Shown here: one piece after another, positions 23,381 through 31,994 of the stretch
Layout of the letters: every line of letters begins with the position of its first letter
Numbering within the stretch: position 1 is the stretch's first letter
Assembly: GCF_030817655.1 (NCBI RefSeq)
Contig: NZ_JAUSZM010000003.1
Span: 5,022,001-5,086,000 of the forward strand
From: Streptomyces sp. V4I2
GTDB lineage: Bacteria > Actinomycetota > Actinomycetes > Streptomycetales > Streptomycetaceae
Direction: 5' to 3'
Length of the DNA: 64,000 nucleotides
The notes under the pieces: model-generated
What the model was told of the DNA's origin: nothing
Databases searched by the model: none
Seen by the model: the letters and a program-made list of their open reading frames with translations, nothing else
Translations under genes and position numbers: made by a program

Positions 23381-26257
23381 CTACTCACCCCGCTTCCCTT
23401 CCGCCTGCTCCAGACCCTCCGCCAAGACCTCCGCCACATGCCGCCCCCGCACCCCCGCCACCTGCTCCAGCTGCGTCCGGCACGAGAACCCGTCGGCCAG
23501 GACCACCGTGCCGTCCGCGGCCTCGCGCACCGCCGGCAGCAGCTGCTCCTCCGCGCACGCGGCCGACACCTCGTAGTGGCCCTTCTCGAAGCCGAAGTTG
23601 CCCGCGAGGCCGCAGCAGCCGCCCGCGAGCTCACCGGTCAGGCCCGCCGCCAGGCGCAGACGGCGGTCGGCGGCGTCGCCGAGGACCGCGTGCTGGTGGC
23701 AGTGCGTCTGACCGGCCGCGGGACGGTCCAGGCGGGGCGGGGTCCAGTCGGGGGCGAGGCGTTCCAGGGCCTCCGCGAAGGTCAGGATCCGGGAGGCCAG
23801 GCGGGCGGCGCGAGGGTCGTCGTGCAGGAGTTCCGGCAGGTCGGTGCGGAGGGCCGCCGCGCAACTGGGTTCCAGGACGACGACCGGGGCGCCCGACTCC
23901 AGCACCGGCGCCATCAGGTCCAGCGTGCGGCGCATGACCGTACGGGCTCGGTCGAGCTGGCCCGTCGAGACGTAGGTCAGGCCGCAGCAGACGCGGCTCC
24001 GCCGCATGCTCAGCAGGGAGATCGCGGCCTTCGACGTGCCGTCCCCCACGGGTCGCACGCGCATCCGCAGCGTCGGAGGCAGCGCCACCCGCAGGCCCGC
24101 CGCCTCCAGCACGCGCACGGCCGCGCGCCCCACGGACGGCGAGAGATGCTCGGTGAAGGTGTCCGGCCAGAGGATCACCAGGGCCCCGGAGCCGCCCACC
24201 GGCTCCCGCCTCCGCCACCACCGGCTGAACGTCTCCGTGGCCACCCGCGGAATCGCCCGCTCCGCCGCGATCCCGCCCACCCGTTTCGCCGCCCACGCGA
24301 ACGGCCGTACGGCGGCGAACGCGTTGACCACCGCCCCCGCCCGCAGCCGGGACACCCAGCGCAGCCACACCGGCAGCCATCCCATGCTGTAGTGGGCGGC
24401 GGGGCGTCGCCGCCCCGCGTAGTGGTGGTGGAGGAACTCCGCCTTGTACGTGGCCATGTCGACCCCGACCGGGCAGTCGGAGCGGCAGCCCTTGCAGGAC
24501 AGGCACAGGTCGAGGGCGTCATGGACCTCCTCGGACCGCCAGCCGTCCGTCACCAGCTCGCCCGCGAGCATCTCGTGCAGCAGCCGGGCACGCCCGCGCG
24601 TGGAGTGCTCCTCCTCGCCGGTGGCCCGGAAGGACGGGCACATGACGGACGACCCGGACACGGACGTCGTACGGCACTTCGCGACCCCGACACACCTGCG
24701 CACCGCCGCCGAGAAGTCGCCGCCGTCCGTCGGATAGCCGAAGGCCACGTCCACCGGCTTCCGCGGGAGCACCGAGAAGCGGAGGTTCGTGTCGAGGGGC
24801 GCCGGGCGTACCAGCATCCCCGGGTTGAGCAGGTCGTCCGGGTCCCAGACCGCCTTCGCCCGCTCGAACAGCCCCACCAGCTCCGCGCCGTACATACGCG
24901 GCAGCAGTTCCGCCCTCGCCTGCCCGTCCCCGTGCTCTCCGGACAGCGAACCGCCGTGGGACACGACCAGTTCGGCCAGTTCCTCCGAGAAGCTCCGGAA
25001 GCGGGCGACACCCGCCTGCGTCAGCAGGTCGAAGTCGATGCGGACGTGGATGCAGCCGTCCCCGAAGTGGCCGTACGGCGTGCCGCGCAGCCCGTGCGCA
25101 CCGAGCAGCTCCCTGAAATCGCGCAGATAGGCACCCAGCCGGGCCGGCGGCACCGCGCAGTCCTCCCACCCCGGCCACGCCTCGCTCCCGTCCGTCATCC
25201 GGGTCGCCGTACCGCTCGCGTCCTCCCGGATGCGCCACAACGCCCGCTGCCCGGCCGGGTCCGTCACCACGAGCGCGTCGACGACGTCCGCCGCCCGCAC
25301 GATCGCGTCCGCACGCGCGCGTGCCTCGGCCTCCGTCTCGCCGCCGGTCTCCACGAACAGCCAGGCACCGCCCCGGGGGAGTTCGGCCGCGGAGGCGACG
25401 AGGTCCACGGCCATGCCCTCGACCGTCAGGGGCCCGTACGGGAGCAGGCCCGCCGCCGCCTCGGCCGCCGCGCTCTCGTCGGCGTACGCCAGTACGGCCA
25501 GCGCACGCGCGCGTGGCGCCCGCACCAGCCCCACGACCGCCTCCGTCAGCACGCCCAGCGTGCCCTCCGAGCCGCAGAGGGAACGGGCGACGTCGGTGCC
25601 GTGCTCGGGCAGCAGGGCGTCCAGGGCGTAGCCGGAGATACGGCGGGGCAGCTCGGGGAAGCCGGTGCGCAGACGGGACAGTTCGCCCTCCACCAGCTCG
25701 CGCAGGCCCTCGGGCGCGCCCGCCCAGCCCCGCCCGGCCCGCAGCCGCTCCCCGCGCGCGGTGACCACCGACAGCTCCCGCACGCTGTCCGCGGTCGTCC
25801 CCCACTCCACCGAGTGCGAGCCGCACGAGTTGTTGCCGATCATGCCGCCGAGCGTGCAGCGGCTGTGGGTAGAGGGATCCGGGCCGAAGCGCAGCCCGTG
25901 CGGGGCGGCGGCGTCCTGGAGCCGGTCGAGCACCAGCCCCGGCTGGACCACGGCCGTCCCCGCCTCCGGGTCCAGCGACACCAACCGGTTCATGTGCCGG
26001 GTGAAGTCCAGTACGACGCCCGTGCCCGTCGCCTGCCCGGCGATCGACGTCCCTCCGCCCCGCGCCACCACGGGCACGCCGTGCTCCCGGCACACCCCGA
26101 GCACCGCCGCCACGTCGTCGGCGTCCCGGGGAGCCACGACACCCAGCGGGACCCGCCGGTAGTTGGACGCGTCCATGGTGGTCAGCGCCCGGGAGGTGAC
26201 GTCGAAACCGACCTCGCCCCGGACGGCCTTGCGCAGATCGGCCTCAAGATCCGTCAT
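23381..26257 (-). CDS. FAD- and Fe-S-containing oxidoreductase (GlcD-GlpC fusion type)
   Basis: A 958-residue fusion, probably a membrane-linked 2-hydroxyacid (D-lactate or D-2-hydroxyglutarate-like) dehydrogenase. Domains in order: FAD-binding PCMH (about 35-250, with VARGGGTSIAGQATG and GGMIGNNSCGSHS); FAD-linked oxidase C-domain (to about 510, GHFGDGCIHVRI and SGEHGDGQARAELL); two 4Fe-4S motifs (CVGVAKCR..MCPSF, CLSCKGCRSDCPVG); and CCG repeats (RVCCGLTYVSTGQ, GGCCGLAGNFGFEKGHYE). ATG 26257 has GGAG. It is divergent from serC. Substrate choice cannot be made by eye. Confidence 0.88.
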   Translation of the reverse strand: MTDLEADLRKAVRGEVGFDVTSRALTTMDASNYRRVPLGVVAPRDADDVAAVLGVCREHGVPVVARGGGTSIAGQATGTGVVLDFTRHMNRLVSLDPEAGTAVVQPGLVLDRLQDAAAPHGLRFGPDPSTHSRCTLGGMIGNNSCGSHSVEWGTTADSVRELSVVTARGERLRAGRGWAGAPEGLRELVEGELSRLRTGFPELPRRISGYALDALLPEHGTDVARSLCGSEGTLGVLTEAVVGLVRAPRARALAVLAYADESAAAEAAAGLLPYGPLTVEGMAVDLVASAAELPRGGAWLFVETGGETEAEARARADAIVRAADVVDALVVTDPAGQRALWRIREDASGTATRMTDGSEAWPGWEDCAVPPARLGAYLRDFRELLGAHGLRGTPYGHFGDGCIHVRIDFDLLTQAGVARFRSFSEELAELVVSHGGSLSGEHGDGQARAELLPRMYGAELVGLFERAKAVWDPDDLLNPGMLVRPAPLDTNLRFSVLPRKPVDVAFGYPTDGGDFSAAVRRCVGVAKCRTTSVSGSSVMCPSFRATGEEEHSTRGRARLLHEMLAGELVTDGWRSEEVHDALDLCLSCKGCRSDCPVGVDMATYKAEFLHHHYAGRRRPAAHYSMGWLPVWLRWVSRLRAGAVVNAFAAVRPFAWAAKRVGGIAAERAIPRVATETFSRWWRRREPVGGSGALVILWPDTFTEHLSPSVGRAAVRVLEAAGLRVALPPTLRMRVRPVGDGTSKAAISLLSMRRSRVCCGLTYVSTGQLDRARTVMRRTLDLMAPVLESGAPVVVLEPSCAAALRTDLPELLHDDPRAARLASRILTFAEALERLAPDWTPPRLDRPAAGQTHCHQHAVLGDAADRRLRLAAGLTGELAGGCCGLAGNFGFEKGHYEVSAACAEEQLLPAVREAADGTVVLADGFSCRTQLEQVAGVRGRHVAEVLAEGLEQAEGKRGE

Positions 26258-26324
26258 GTCTCCAGCAAATCAGTCCGCCCGACCAGTCCGTCAACACCGA
26301 CGCGTCTCAGCCGACGGACTACGT

Positions 26325-26354
26325 TTCGACCAGGTTTCCCGCAACGGCTACCCT
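26325..26354 (+). promoter_or_regulatory. Leaderless promoter of serC
   Basis: TACCCT (26349-26354) ends seven bases before GTG 26362, and no Shine-Dalgarno precedes the GTG. TTCGAC (26325-26330) with an 18-base spacer is the best -35. Transcription should start on or one base before the start codon. Confidence 0.6.
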
Positions 26355-26361
26355 CCCTTCC

Positions 26362-27480
26362 GTGGCTGAGATCCAGATTCCCGCTGACATCAAGCCCGCC
26401 GACGGACGTTTCGGCGCGGGCCCCTCCAAGGTGCGGACGGAGGCGCTGGACGCACTCGCCTCCACCGGTACGTCCCTCATGGGCACCTCTCACCGTCAGG
26501 CCCCGGTCAAGAACCTGGTCGGCAAGGTCCGCGAGGGCATCTCCGAGCTCTTCCAGCTCCCCGAGGGATACGAGGTCGTCCTCGGCAACGGCGGCTCCAC
26601 CGCCTTCTGGGACGTCGCGACCCACGGCCTCATCGACAACAAGTCGCAGCACCTCAGCTTCGGCGAGTTCTCCTCCAAGTTCGCCAAGGCGTCCAAGCTC
26701 GCCCCGTGGCTCGCCGAGCCGACCGTCATCTCCTCCGACCCGGGCACCCACCCGGAGCCGCAGGCCGAGGCGGGCGTCGACGTGTACGCCTTCACCCACA
26801 ACGAGACCTCCACCGGTGTCGCCGCGCCGATCAAGCGCGTGGCCGGTGCCGACGAGGGCGCGCTGGTCCTCGTGGACGCGACGAGCGGCGCCGGCGGCCT
26901 CCCGGTCGACATCGCCGAGACCGACGTCTACTACTTCGCCCCGCAGAAGTCCTTCGCCTCCGACGGCGGCCTGTGGATCGGCGTGTTCTCCCCGGCCGCG
27001 ATCGAGCGCGCCGAGCGGATCCACGCCTCCGGCCGCCACGTCCCGGAGTTCTTCTCGCTCCCGACGGCGATCGACAACTCCCGCAAGAACCAGACGTACA
27101 ACACCCCGGCGCTGGCGACCCTCTTCCTCCTCAACGACCAGCTGGAGTGGATCAACGGCCAGGGCGGCCTCGCCTGGTCCACGGGCCGTACGAAGGACTC
27201 CTCGACCCGCCTCTACGGCTGGGCGGACGAGTCCAAGTACGCGACCCCGTTCGTCGCCGACCCGGCCAAGCGCTCCCAGGTCATCGGCACGATCGACTTC
27301 GCCGACGAGATCGACGCCGCGGCCGTCGCCAAGGTGCTGCGCGCCAACGGCATCGTCGACACCGAGCCCTACCGCAAGCTCGGCCGCAACCAGCTCCGCG
27401 TGGCCATGTTCCCGGCGATCGACCCGGCGGACGTCGAGGCGCTCACCAGGTGCGTCGACTACGTGATCGAGAAGCTCTGA
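26362..27480 (+). CDS. serC: Phosphoserine aminotransferase
   Basis: PLP enzyme of serine biosynthesis converting 3-phosphohydroxypyruvate and glutamate to phosphoserine. At 372 residues it is the actinobacterial class-V type (MAEIQIPADIKPADGRFGAGPSKV start). The glycine-rich LGNGGSTAFWD binds PLP phosphate, VLVDATSGAGG is the aspartate segment, and the PLP lysine is in FAPQKSFASDGGLW at about 193-206. Conserved C-terminal Arg residues lie in KLGRNQLRVAMFP. It is expected to be translated from a leaderless message. A strong hairpin terminator follows 22 bases downstream. Confidence 0.95.
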   Translation: MAEIQIPADIKPADGRFGAGPSKVRTEALDALASTGTSLMGTSHRQAPVKNLVGKVREGISELFQLPEGYEVVLGNGGSTAFWDVATHGLIDNKSQHLSFGEFSSKFAKASKLAPWLAEPTVISSDPGTHPEPQAEAGVDVYAFTHNETSTGVAAPIKRVAGADEGALVLVDATSGAGGLPVDIAETDVYYFAPQKSFASDGGLWIGVFSPAAIERAERIHASGRHVPEFFSLPTAIDNSRKNQTYNTPALATLFLLNDQLEWINGQGGLAWSTGRTKDSSTRLYGWADESKYATPFVADPAKRSQVIGTIDFADEIDAAAVAKVLRANGIVDTEPYRKLGRNQLRVAMFPAIDPADVEALTRCVDYVIEKL

Positions 27481-27501
27481 CCTTCTCCCGTACGAGAATG
27501 A

Positions 27502-27534
27502 GGGCGCCCGGCGGACACCGGGCGCCCTTCTTCG
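27502..27534 (+). terminator. Rho-independent-type terminator of serC
   Basis: A perfect 10-bp stem, GGGCGCCCGG (27502-27511) with CCGGGCGCCC (27518-27527) around CGGACA, is followed by TTCTTCG. It lies 22 bases past the serC stop and just before the convergent cellulase end, so it may serve both. Confidence 0.85.
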
Positions 27535-27543
27535 CGTAGAGGC

Positions 27544-29046
27544 TCAGGTCGCCGTGCAGCTCACGCTCGGCACGCCCCCGCCCCCGGGCGCACCCGAGAA
27601 CCCGAAGCCCGCCGAACCGCCCGCCGCGACCGCCCCGTTGTGCGAGGCGTTCACCGCCGTCACGGTCGCCCCGCTCTGGGTGTACGACGCGTTCCACATG
27701 CTGGTGACCTGCTGCGCACCAGGCCAGGTCCACGTCACCTTCCAGGACTTCAGCGGCGTCGTGCCCGAGTTGGTCACCTTCACCTCGGCGTTGAAGCCGC
27801 CGCCCCAGTCGCTGCTGACGGTGTACGCGGCGGTGCATGCGGCCGTGCCTCCGCCGGGATCACCGGGGCCAGTGGGGTCGCCCGCCGGAAACCCCCGCGC
27901 CTTGATGCTCGCCAGATACCCGTCCTTCACCGTGTCCACGGTCGACCAGTCGTCCTTCAGGATGCCGCCCGTGTCACCGGAGTTGGGGTTCCAGGACCAG
28001 AAGGTCCAGTGGAAGCTGTCGGCGCCGTGGGCCGACGTCGAGCGCAGATACGTCACCAGCGCCGCCAGCCACTTCTGGTCCACCGTCGACTGCAACGTCG
28101 TACCGAACTCGCCGAGCCACACCGGGGCGATGTTCTGCTTGAAGATGTAGCCCCAGTACTTGTCCCAGATGCCCGGCATGTTGTCGGGGAAGGACGGATC
28201 GCTGAACCACGGCTGATGGGCCACGCTGGTCGCGTAGTCGTGGGCCGAGTACACGAGCCGGTTCGGTACGTCGAGCTGGACCGGGTACTGCGCGACTCCC
28301 ATCAGGTTGCCTCCCCACCAGCCGTTGACACCGTCGTACGACTGGACGCCCTCGACCATGATCAGCAGATCGGGGTTGACGGACAGGACGGCGTTCCCGG
28401 CACGCTGGGCTGCCAGGCGCCAGTCCCTCGTCGTGTCGCCGCAGCCCCAGCAGGCGGGGTCGTGCGGTTCGTTGTGCAGGTCAATGCCCACCACCGTGGG
28501 ATTGCCGAGATAACGGGTCGCCAGCGCCCGCAGGTTGCTGATCCACGTCGACTCCGGGACCGCCGCCGTGTACCAGAGCGCGGACTGGCCGGCCGCGTCC
28601 GGGCGGTGCCGATCGAGGACGATCTTCAGGCCGGTCTCACCGGCGTGCGCCACGATCCGGTCCAGGACCTGCACCGAGGTGGGCCCTTGCAGATCGGCGT
28701 TCTTGCCGTCGGCGTAGTTGATGCTGTCGGGCATGGTGCCGGGCTTGAGGATGTCGTCGCTGAACGGGATGCGGAGGGTGTTGTAGCCCAGCGACCTCAT
28801 CTGGTCGATCATGCTCTTGTAGTCGCGGGCCCAGAGGCCGTGGGGGACGTGGTTGGCGGTCTCGAAGCCGAACCAGTTGATCCCGGCGATACGGACCGGC
28901 TGTCCGGCCGCGTCCAGGATCTGGCGGCCACTGGTGTGCCAGTAGCCCGCCCCCGGTTCGGCCGCGTCGGCGGTCTGGGCGCCGGCCAGGGGTAACAGGA
29001 GCGCCGCGGCAACAGCGCACAGCGCTCTTCGCAAGCTGCGGAACAT
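27544..29046 (-). CDS. Secreted GH5 endoglucanase with CBM2
   Basis: A 500-residue secreted cellulase. A signal peptide (1-28, cleaved near TADAA) precedes a GH5 barrel (about 30-385) with the acid/base E193 in GIDLHNEPHDP and the nucleophile E313 in APVWLGEFGT. Other landmarks are IAGINWFGFET and NTLRIPFSDD. A Gly/Pro/Thr linker (PAGDPTGPGDPGGG) leads to a C-terminal family-2 carbohydrate-binding module from about 404, with paired cysteines (CTAAY...VSCTAT) and surface tryptophans for crystalline cellulose. GAGAGGAAG precedes ATG 29046. A perfect CebR/CelR box lies 40 bases upstream, so cellobiose induction is expected. Confidence 0.93.
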   Translation of the reverse strand: MFRSLRRALCAVAAALLLPLAGAQTADAAEPGAGYWHTSGRQILDAAGQPVRIAGINWFGFETANHVPHGLWARDYKSMIDQMRSLGYNTLRIPFSDDILKPGTMPDSINYADGKNADLQGPTSVQVLDRIVAHAGETGLKIVLDRHRPDAAGQSALWYTAAVPESTWISNLRALATRYLGNPTVVGIDLHNEPHDPACWGCGDTTRDWRLAAQRAGNAVLSVNPDLLIMVEGVQSYDGVNGWWGGNLMGVAQYPVQLDVPNRLVYSAHDYATSVAHQPWFSDPSFPDNMPGIWDKYWGYIFKQNIAPVWLGEFGTTLQSTVDQKWLAALVTYLRSTSAHGADSFHWTFWSWNPNSGDTGGILKDDWSTVDTVKDGYLASIKARGFPAGDPTGPGDPGGGTAACTAAYTVSSDWGGGFNAEVKVTNSGTTPLKSWKVTWTWPGAQQVTSMWNASYTQSGATVTAVNASHNGAVAAGGSAGFGFSGAPGGGGVPSVSCTAT

Positions 29047-29085
29047 GTCGCAACTTCCTCTCGGGAGGCGCGGGCCCGGAACGAG

Positions 29086-29099
29086 TGGGAGCGCTCCCA
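29086..29099. promoter_or_regulatory. CebR/CelR operator box
   Basis: TGGGAGCGCTCCCA is a perfect 14-bp palindrome identical to the published CelR/CebR operator of Thermobifida and Streptomyces, the LacI-type repressor released by cellobiose/cellotriose. It lies 40-53 bases before the cellulase start codon, the usual place for this box. Confidence 0.93.
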
Positions 29100-29155
29100 C
29101 GTCCCCGCTCCTCCCATGGAAGTCAGGTCACACCGACACGTCAAGGCATCCGACG

Positions 29156-29197
29156 TCACCGGCTCAGCTTCTGGAACCTCCGTACCGCGAGCGGAAG
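29156..29197 (-). pseudogene. 3' remnant of a second ABC-2 permease gene
   Basis: Reading leftward, this stretch encodes PLAVRRFQKLSR followed by TGA. The intact permease 80 bases away ends PLAVRRFRRLSR. The nucleotides are similar as well (CTTCCGCTCGCGGTACGG against the corresponding end of the intact gene). Nothing upstream continues the frame. It is the tail left after most of a duplicated permease copy was deleted. Confidence 0.75.
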
Positions 29198-29206
29198 GCT
29201 GCATCT

Positions 29207-29226
29207 TCTGGGGGACAACCCCCAGA
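29207..29226 (-). terminator. Terminator-like hairpin of the ABC exporter operon
   Basis: TCTGGGGG and CCCCCAGA form an 8-bp perfect stem around ACAA, 13 bases past the permease stop. The same CTGGGGGACAACCCCCAG element is common at gene ends in Streptomyces. It separates the intact permease from the remnant at 29156-29197. Confidence 0.75.
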
Positions 29227-29238
29227 CCCCCGGCCGAC

Positions 29239-30060
29239 TCAGCGACTGAGCCTCCTGAACCGACGCACCGCCAGCGGCAGAAACGTGGCCGTCAGCACTA
29301 CCGGCCACACCCCGGCCATCAGCAGCGCGTGCTGTTCGACCCAGGAGTCCCCGGCCCCCACCGGTGTTCCGAACAGCTCGCGGGTGGCCGCGGCCGTGGA
29401 GGAGATCGGGTTCCAGGCGGCCACATGGCCGAGCCAGTCGGGCATCAGCTGGGGGGCGACGAAGATGCTGGAGATCATGGTGAGCGGGAAGGCGACCGCG
29501 AACAGTCCGCCCGCTGCCTCCGGGTTGGGGACCAGGAGACCCAGCCACACCCCGATCCAGATCAACGCGAACCTGAGCCACAGCAGCAGTCCGAACGCGG
29601 CCAGGAAGCCCCAGCCGCCGTCCGGCCGCCAGCCCATGGCGAACGCGGTGGCCATCATGATCGCCAACTCGGCGCAGGCGGCGAGCAGATCGGTCACCCC
29701 GCGCCCGGCGACCACGGCGGACGAGGCCATCGGCATGGAGCGGAAGCGGTCGATGACGCCCTTGGTGGAGTCGTAGACCACGAGCGTGGCGGTGTTGATG
29801 AAGCCGAACGCCATCGTCATCACGAACATCCCGGGCATCAGGAAGTCCTTGTAGTCCCCGCCGCCGGGCACCTGCATGGCGCTGCCGAAGACATAGCCGT
29901 AGAGGAGGACGGACAGAATGGGGAAGCCCAACTGCCAGGCGATATTGATGGGTTGGCGCTGATAATGAGTGAGTCCGCGGCGGACGATGTTCCAGCAGTC
30001 GGCCAGGGCCCAGTACGTGCGTCCGCGGGCGTCCTGGCCGGTCAGGTCGACGGCGCTCAT
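29239..30060 (-). CDS. ABC-2 type transporter permease (DrrB-like)
   Basis: A 273-residue permease with six hydrophobic helices (first at about 45-65, last at about 245-262) and the ABC-2 core signature in the fifth-helix region (PNPEAAGGLFAVAFPLTMISSIFVAP). It pairs with the ATPase whose stop overlaps its ATG by four bases. DrrAB-type exporters expel antibiotics or lipids; the substrate is unknown. The TetR gene beyond the ATPase is divergent and probably regulates both. Confidence 0.88.
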   Translation of the reverse strand: MSAVDLTGQDARGRTYWALADCWNIVRRGLTHYQRQPINIAWQLGFPILSVLLYGYVFGSAMQVPGGGDYKDFLMPGMFVMTMAFGFINTATLVVYDSTKGVIDRFRSMPMASSAVVAGRGVTDLLAACAELAIMMATAFAMGWRPDGGWGFLAAFGLLLWLRFALIWIGVWLGLLVPNPEAAGGLFAVAFPLTMISSIFVAPQLMPDWLGHVAAWNPISSTAAATRELFGTPVGAGDSWVEQHALLMAGVWPVVLTATFLPLAVRRFRRLSR

Positions 30061-31031
30061 GCGGCGGCCTCCTTCGCTTCCGATACGTCCGTACGGTGTC
30101 CGGTCAGGCGCAGGAACACGTCGTCGAGGCTCGGCCTGCGCAGCCCGATGTCCTCGACCCGGACGCCCTCGTCCTGGAGCGTCCGCGCGACCTCCGTCAG
30201 CGCGGACACCCGGTCGGTCACGGGGGCGTGCACCCGCAACCCGTCCTCGTCCGCCTCGGGTTCGCCGTCGCAGACCCGCGCGACGACCTTGACCACCCTC
30301 GGGATCTCGGACCGCTCGGCGACCACGACCTCGACACGGTCGCCGCCGATCCGGTTCTTCAGCCCGTCCGGGGTGTCGTCGGCGATGGCCCGCCCGTGGT
30401 CGATGACGGTGATGCGGGAGGCCAGCTTGTCGGCCTCCTCCAGGTACTGCGTGGTCAGCAGCACGGTGGTGCCGCTCGCCACCAACGCCTGTACGGAGTC
30501 CCAGACCTCACCGCGGCCGCGCGGGTCGAGGCCGGTCGTCGGCTCGTCGAGGAACAGGACGGCCGGGGCGAGGATCATCGAGGCGGCGAGGTCGAGGCGG
30601 CGCCGCATGCCGCCGCTGTAGGCGCCGACGCCCTTGTCGCCGGCGTCGGTGAGGTCGAACTGCTCCAGCAGCTCCACGGCCCGCAGCTTGGCCCGCCTGC
30701 CGCCGAGGTGGAACAGGCGGCCGAACATCTCCAGGTTCTGGCGTCCGGTGAGCACCTCGTCCACGGCCGCGTACTGCCCGGTGAGGCCGATGCGGGCGCG
30801 CACCTCGCGCGGCTGCCGGACCACGTCGAGGCCGGCCACCGTCGCGTGTCCGCCGTCCAGCCGGACGAGCGTGGACAGGATGCGTACGGCCGTGGTCTTG
30901 CCGGCGCCGTTCGGTCCGAGCAGGCCGTGCACGGTGCCCTCGCGGACGGCCAGGTCGAAGCCGTCGAGGGCGCGCTTCTCGCCGTAGCGCTTCTCCAGGG
31001 CCTCGGCCTGCACCGCGTATGTGTCGCTCAT
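30057..31031 (-). CDS. ABC transporter ATP-binding protein (DrrA-like)
   Basis: A 324-residue ATPase of the daunorubicin-resistance type. Walker A is GLLGPNGAGKTTAVR (about 38-52), the Q-loop is GLTGQYAAVDE, the signature is YSGGMRRRLDLA (about 140), Walker B is AVLFLDEPTTGLDP (about 161), and the switch is LLTTQYLEEAD. A DrrA-type C-terminal domain (about 230-315, ending RRPSLDDVFLRLTGHR) is present. I start at ATG 31031; a longer frame to 31496 runs through the divergent TetR gene and is a shadow. GGGGGAC lies upstream. Confidence 0.92.
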   Translation of the reverse strand: MSDTYAVQAEALEKRYGEKRALDGFDLAVREGTVHGLLGPNGAGKTTAVRILSTLVRLDGGHATVAGLDVVRQPREVRARIGLTGQYAAVDEVLTGRQNLEMFGRLFHLGGRRAKLRAVELLEQFDLTDAGDKGVGAYSGGMRRRLDLAASMILAPAVLFLDEPTTGLDPRGRGEVWDSVQALVASGTTVLLTTQYLEEADKLASRITVIDHGRAIADDTPDGLKNRIGGDRVEVVVAERSEIPRVVKVVARVCDGEPEADEDGLRVHAPVTDRVSALTEVARTLQDEGVRVEDIGLRRPSLDDVFLRLTGHRTDVSEAKEAAA

Positions 31032-31052
31032 GGGTCCCCCTTCTCGGCAACT

Positions 31053-31088
31053 GAGTACACCGTACCCGATTGCGAGTACGCCGTACCC
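31053..31088. promoter_or_regulatory. Tandem operator repeats between ABC exporter and TetR
   Basis: GAGTACACCGTACCC (31053-31067) and GAGTACGCCGTACCC (31074-31088) are 21 bases apart, two helical turns, in the 87-base divergent region. Each half contains the partial dyad GTAC-ACC-GTAC. This is the layout of a TetR site bound by two dimers and is the probable target of the adjacent regulator. Confidence 0.75.
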
Positions 31089-31118
31089 AGTTTTTTCCGA
31101 GGACTTAAGCTGAGCTCC

Positions 31119-31994
31119 ATGACGAGCGGCAAGGGCGGTACGGAGACCAGCGGCAGCGGCGACATCGTCCGCACCATGGAACTGCTGTGGGACACCGGCC
31201 GACGCCCCAGTCGGGGCCCCAAACCGGGCCTGACCCTGGACCGGATCGTGGAAGCCGCCGTCCAGGTCGCGGACGCCGACGGCCTGGACGCGGTGTCCAT
31301 GCGCCGGATCGCCACCGAGCTCGGCACCGGCGCCATGTCCCTGTACCGGTACGTCCCCGGCAAGGGCGAGCTGCTCGACCTGATGCTGGACCGCGTCCAG
31401 CGCCCCTCCGAGAACCCCGCCGACCTCGGCGACGGCAGCTGGCGCTCCGCCCTGGAGACGATGGGCCGCGCCACCCTCGCCCTCTACCGCCGCCACCCCT
31501 GGCTGCTCCAGGTCAACCAGTCACGCCCGATCCTCGGCCCGAGCGCCCTGGACGGCATGGAGAAGATCCTGGCCCTGATCAAGCCGATGGGGCTGACCGA
31601 CCCCGAGTTGGTCTCGGCGGTCATCATGATCGACGGGTACGTGGTCGGCGCCGCGCGCACCCAGGTGTACCAGCGGGAGGCGGAGCGCCGGACGGGTCTC
31701 ACGGACACGGAGTTCTGGCAGGCCCAGACGCCGATGCTGGAGAAGATCATGACGTCCGGCCGCTATCCCCTGCTCGCCACCCTCGACGAGGACACCTGGG
31801 GCCCCGACTTCGACCACTTCGAGTTCGGGCTGCAGCGGATCCTGGACGGGCTGGAGGTGTTCGTCAACGAGCGGCGAACGAACGAGCGGCGCGCGAACGA
31901 GCAGGAAGGGAACGAGCAGGAAGGGAACGAGCAGGAAGGGAACGGGCAGGCCGCGAACCGGCGGGCAGCGGGTTCACGACCGGCGCCGGAATAG
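31119..31994 (+). CDS. TetR-family regulator of the divergent ABC exporter
   Basis: A 291-residue TetR protein with an N-terminal helix-turn-helix at about 35-85 (RIATELGTGAMSLYRYVPGKGELLDLM) and a TetR_C_1-like ligand domain with WLLQVNQSRPILGPSALDGME. The last 45 residues are a low-complexity tail with NEQEG repeated three times, from a 15-bp tandem repeat at about 31903-31947. TAAGCT (31106-31111) ends seven bases before the ATG and there is no Shine-Dalgarno, so the message is probably leaderless. Its last 21 bases overlap the convergent gene at 31974. Confidence 0.88.
   Translation: MTSGKGGTETSGSGDIVRTMELLWDTGRRPSRGPKPGLTLDRIVEAAVQVADADGLDAVSMRRIATELGTGAMSLYRYVPGKGELLDLMLDRVQRPSENPADLGDGSWRSALETMGRATLALYRRHPWLLQVNQSRPILGPSALDGMEKILALIKPMGLTDPELVSAVIMIDGYVVGAARTQVYQREAERRTGLTDTEFWQAQTPMLEKIMTSGRYPLLATLDEDTWGPDFDHFEFGLQRILDGLEVFVNERRTNERRANEQEGNEQEGNEQEGNGQAANRRAAGSRPAPE

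Noticed and set aside
23000..27466. 1488-codon plus-strand open frame
   Set aside because: It runs antisense through the HAD and FAD/Fe-S genes and out of frame through serC, is Arg/Pro/His-rich throughout, and has no domain; a GC-driven shadow.
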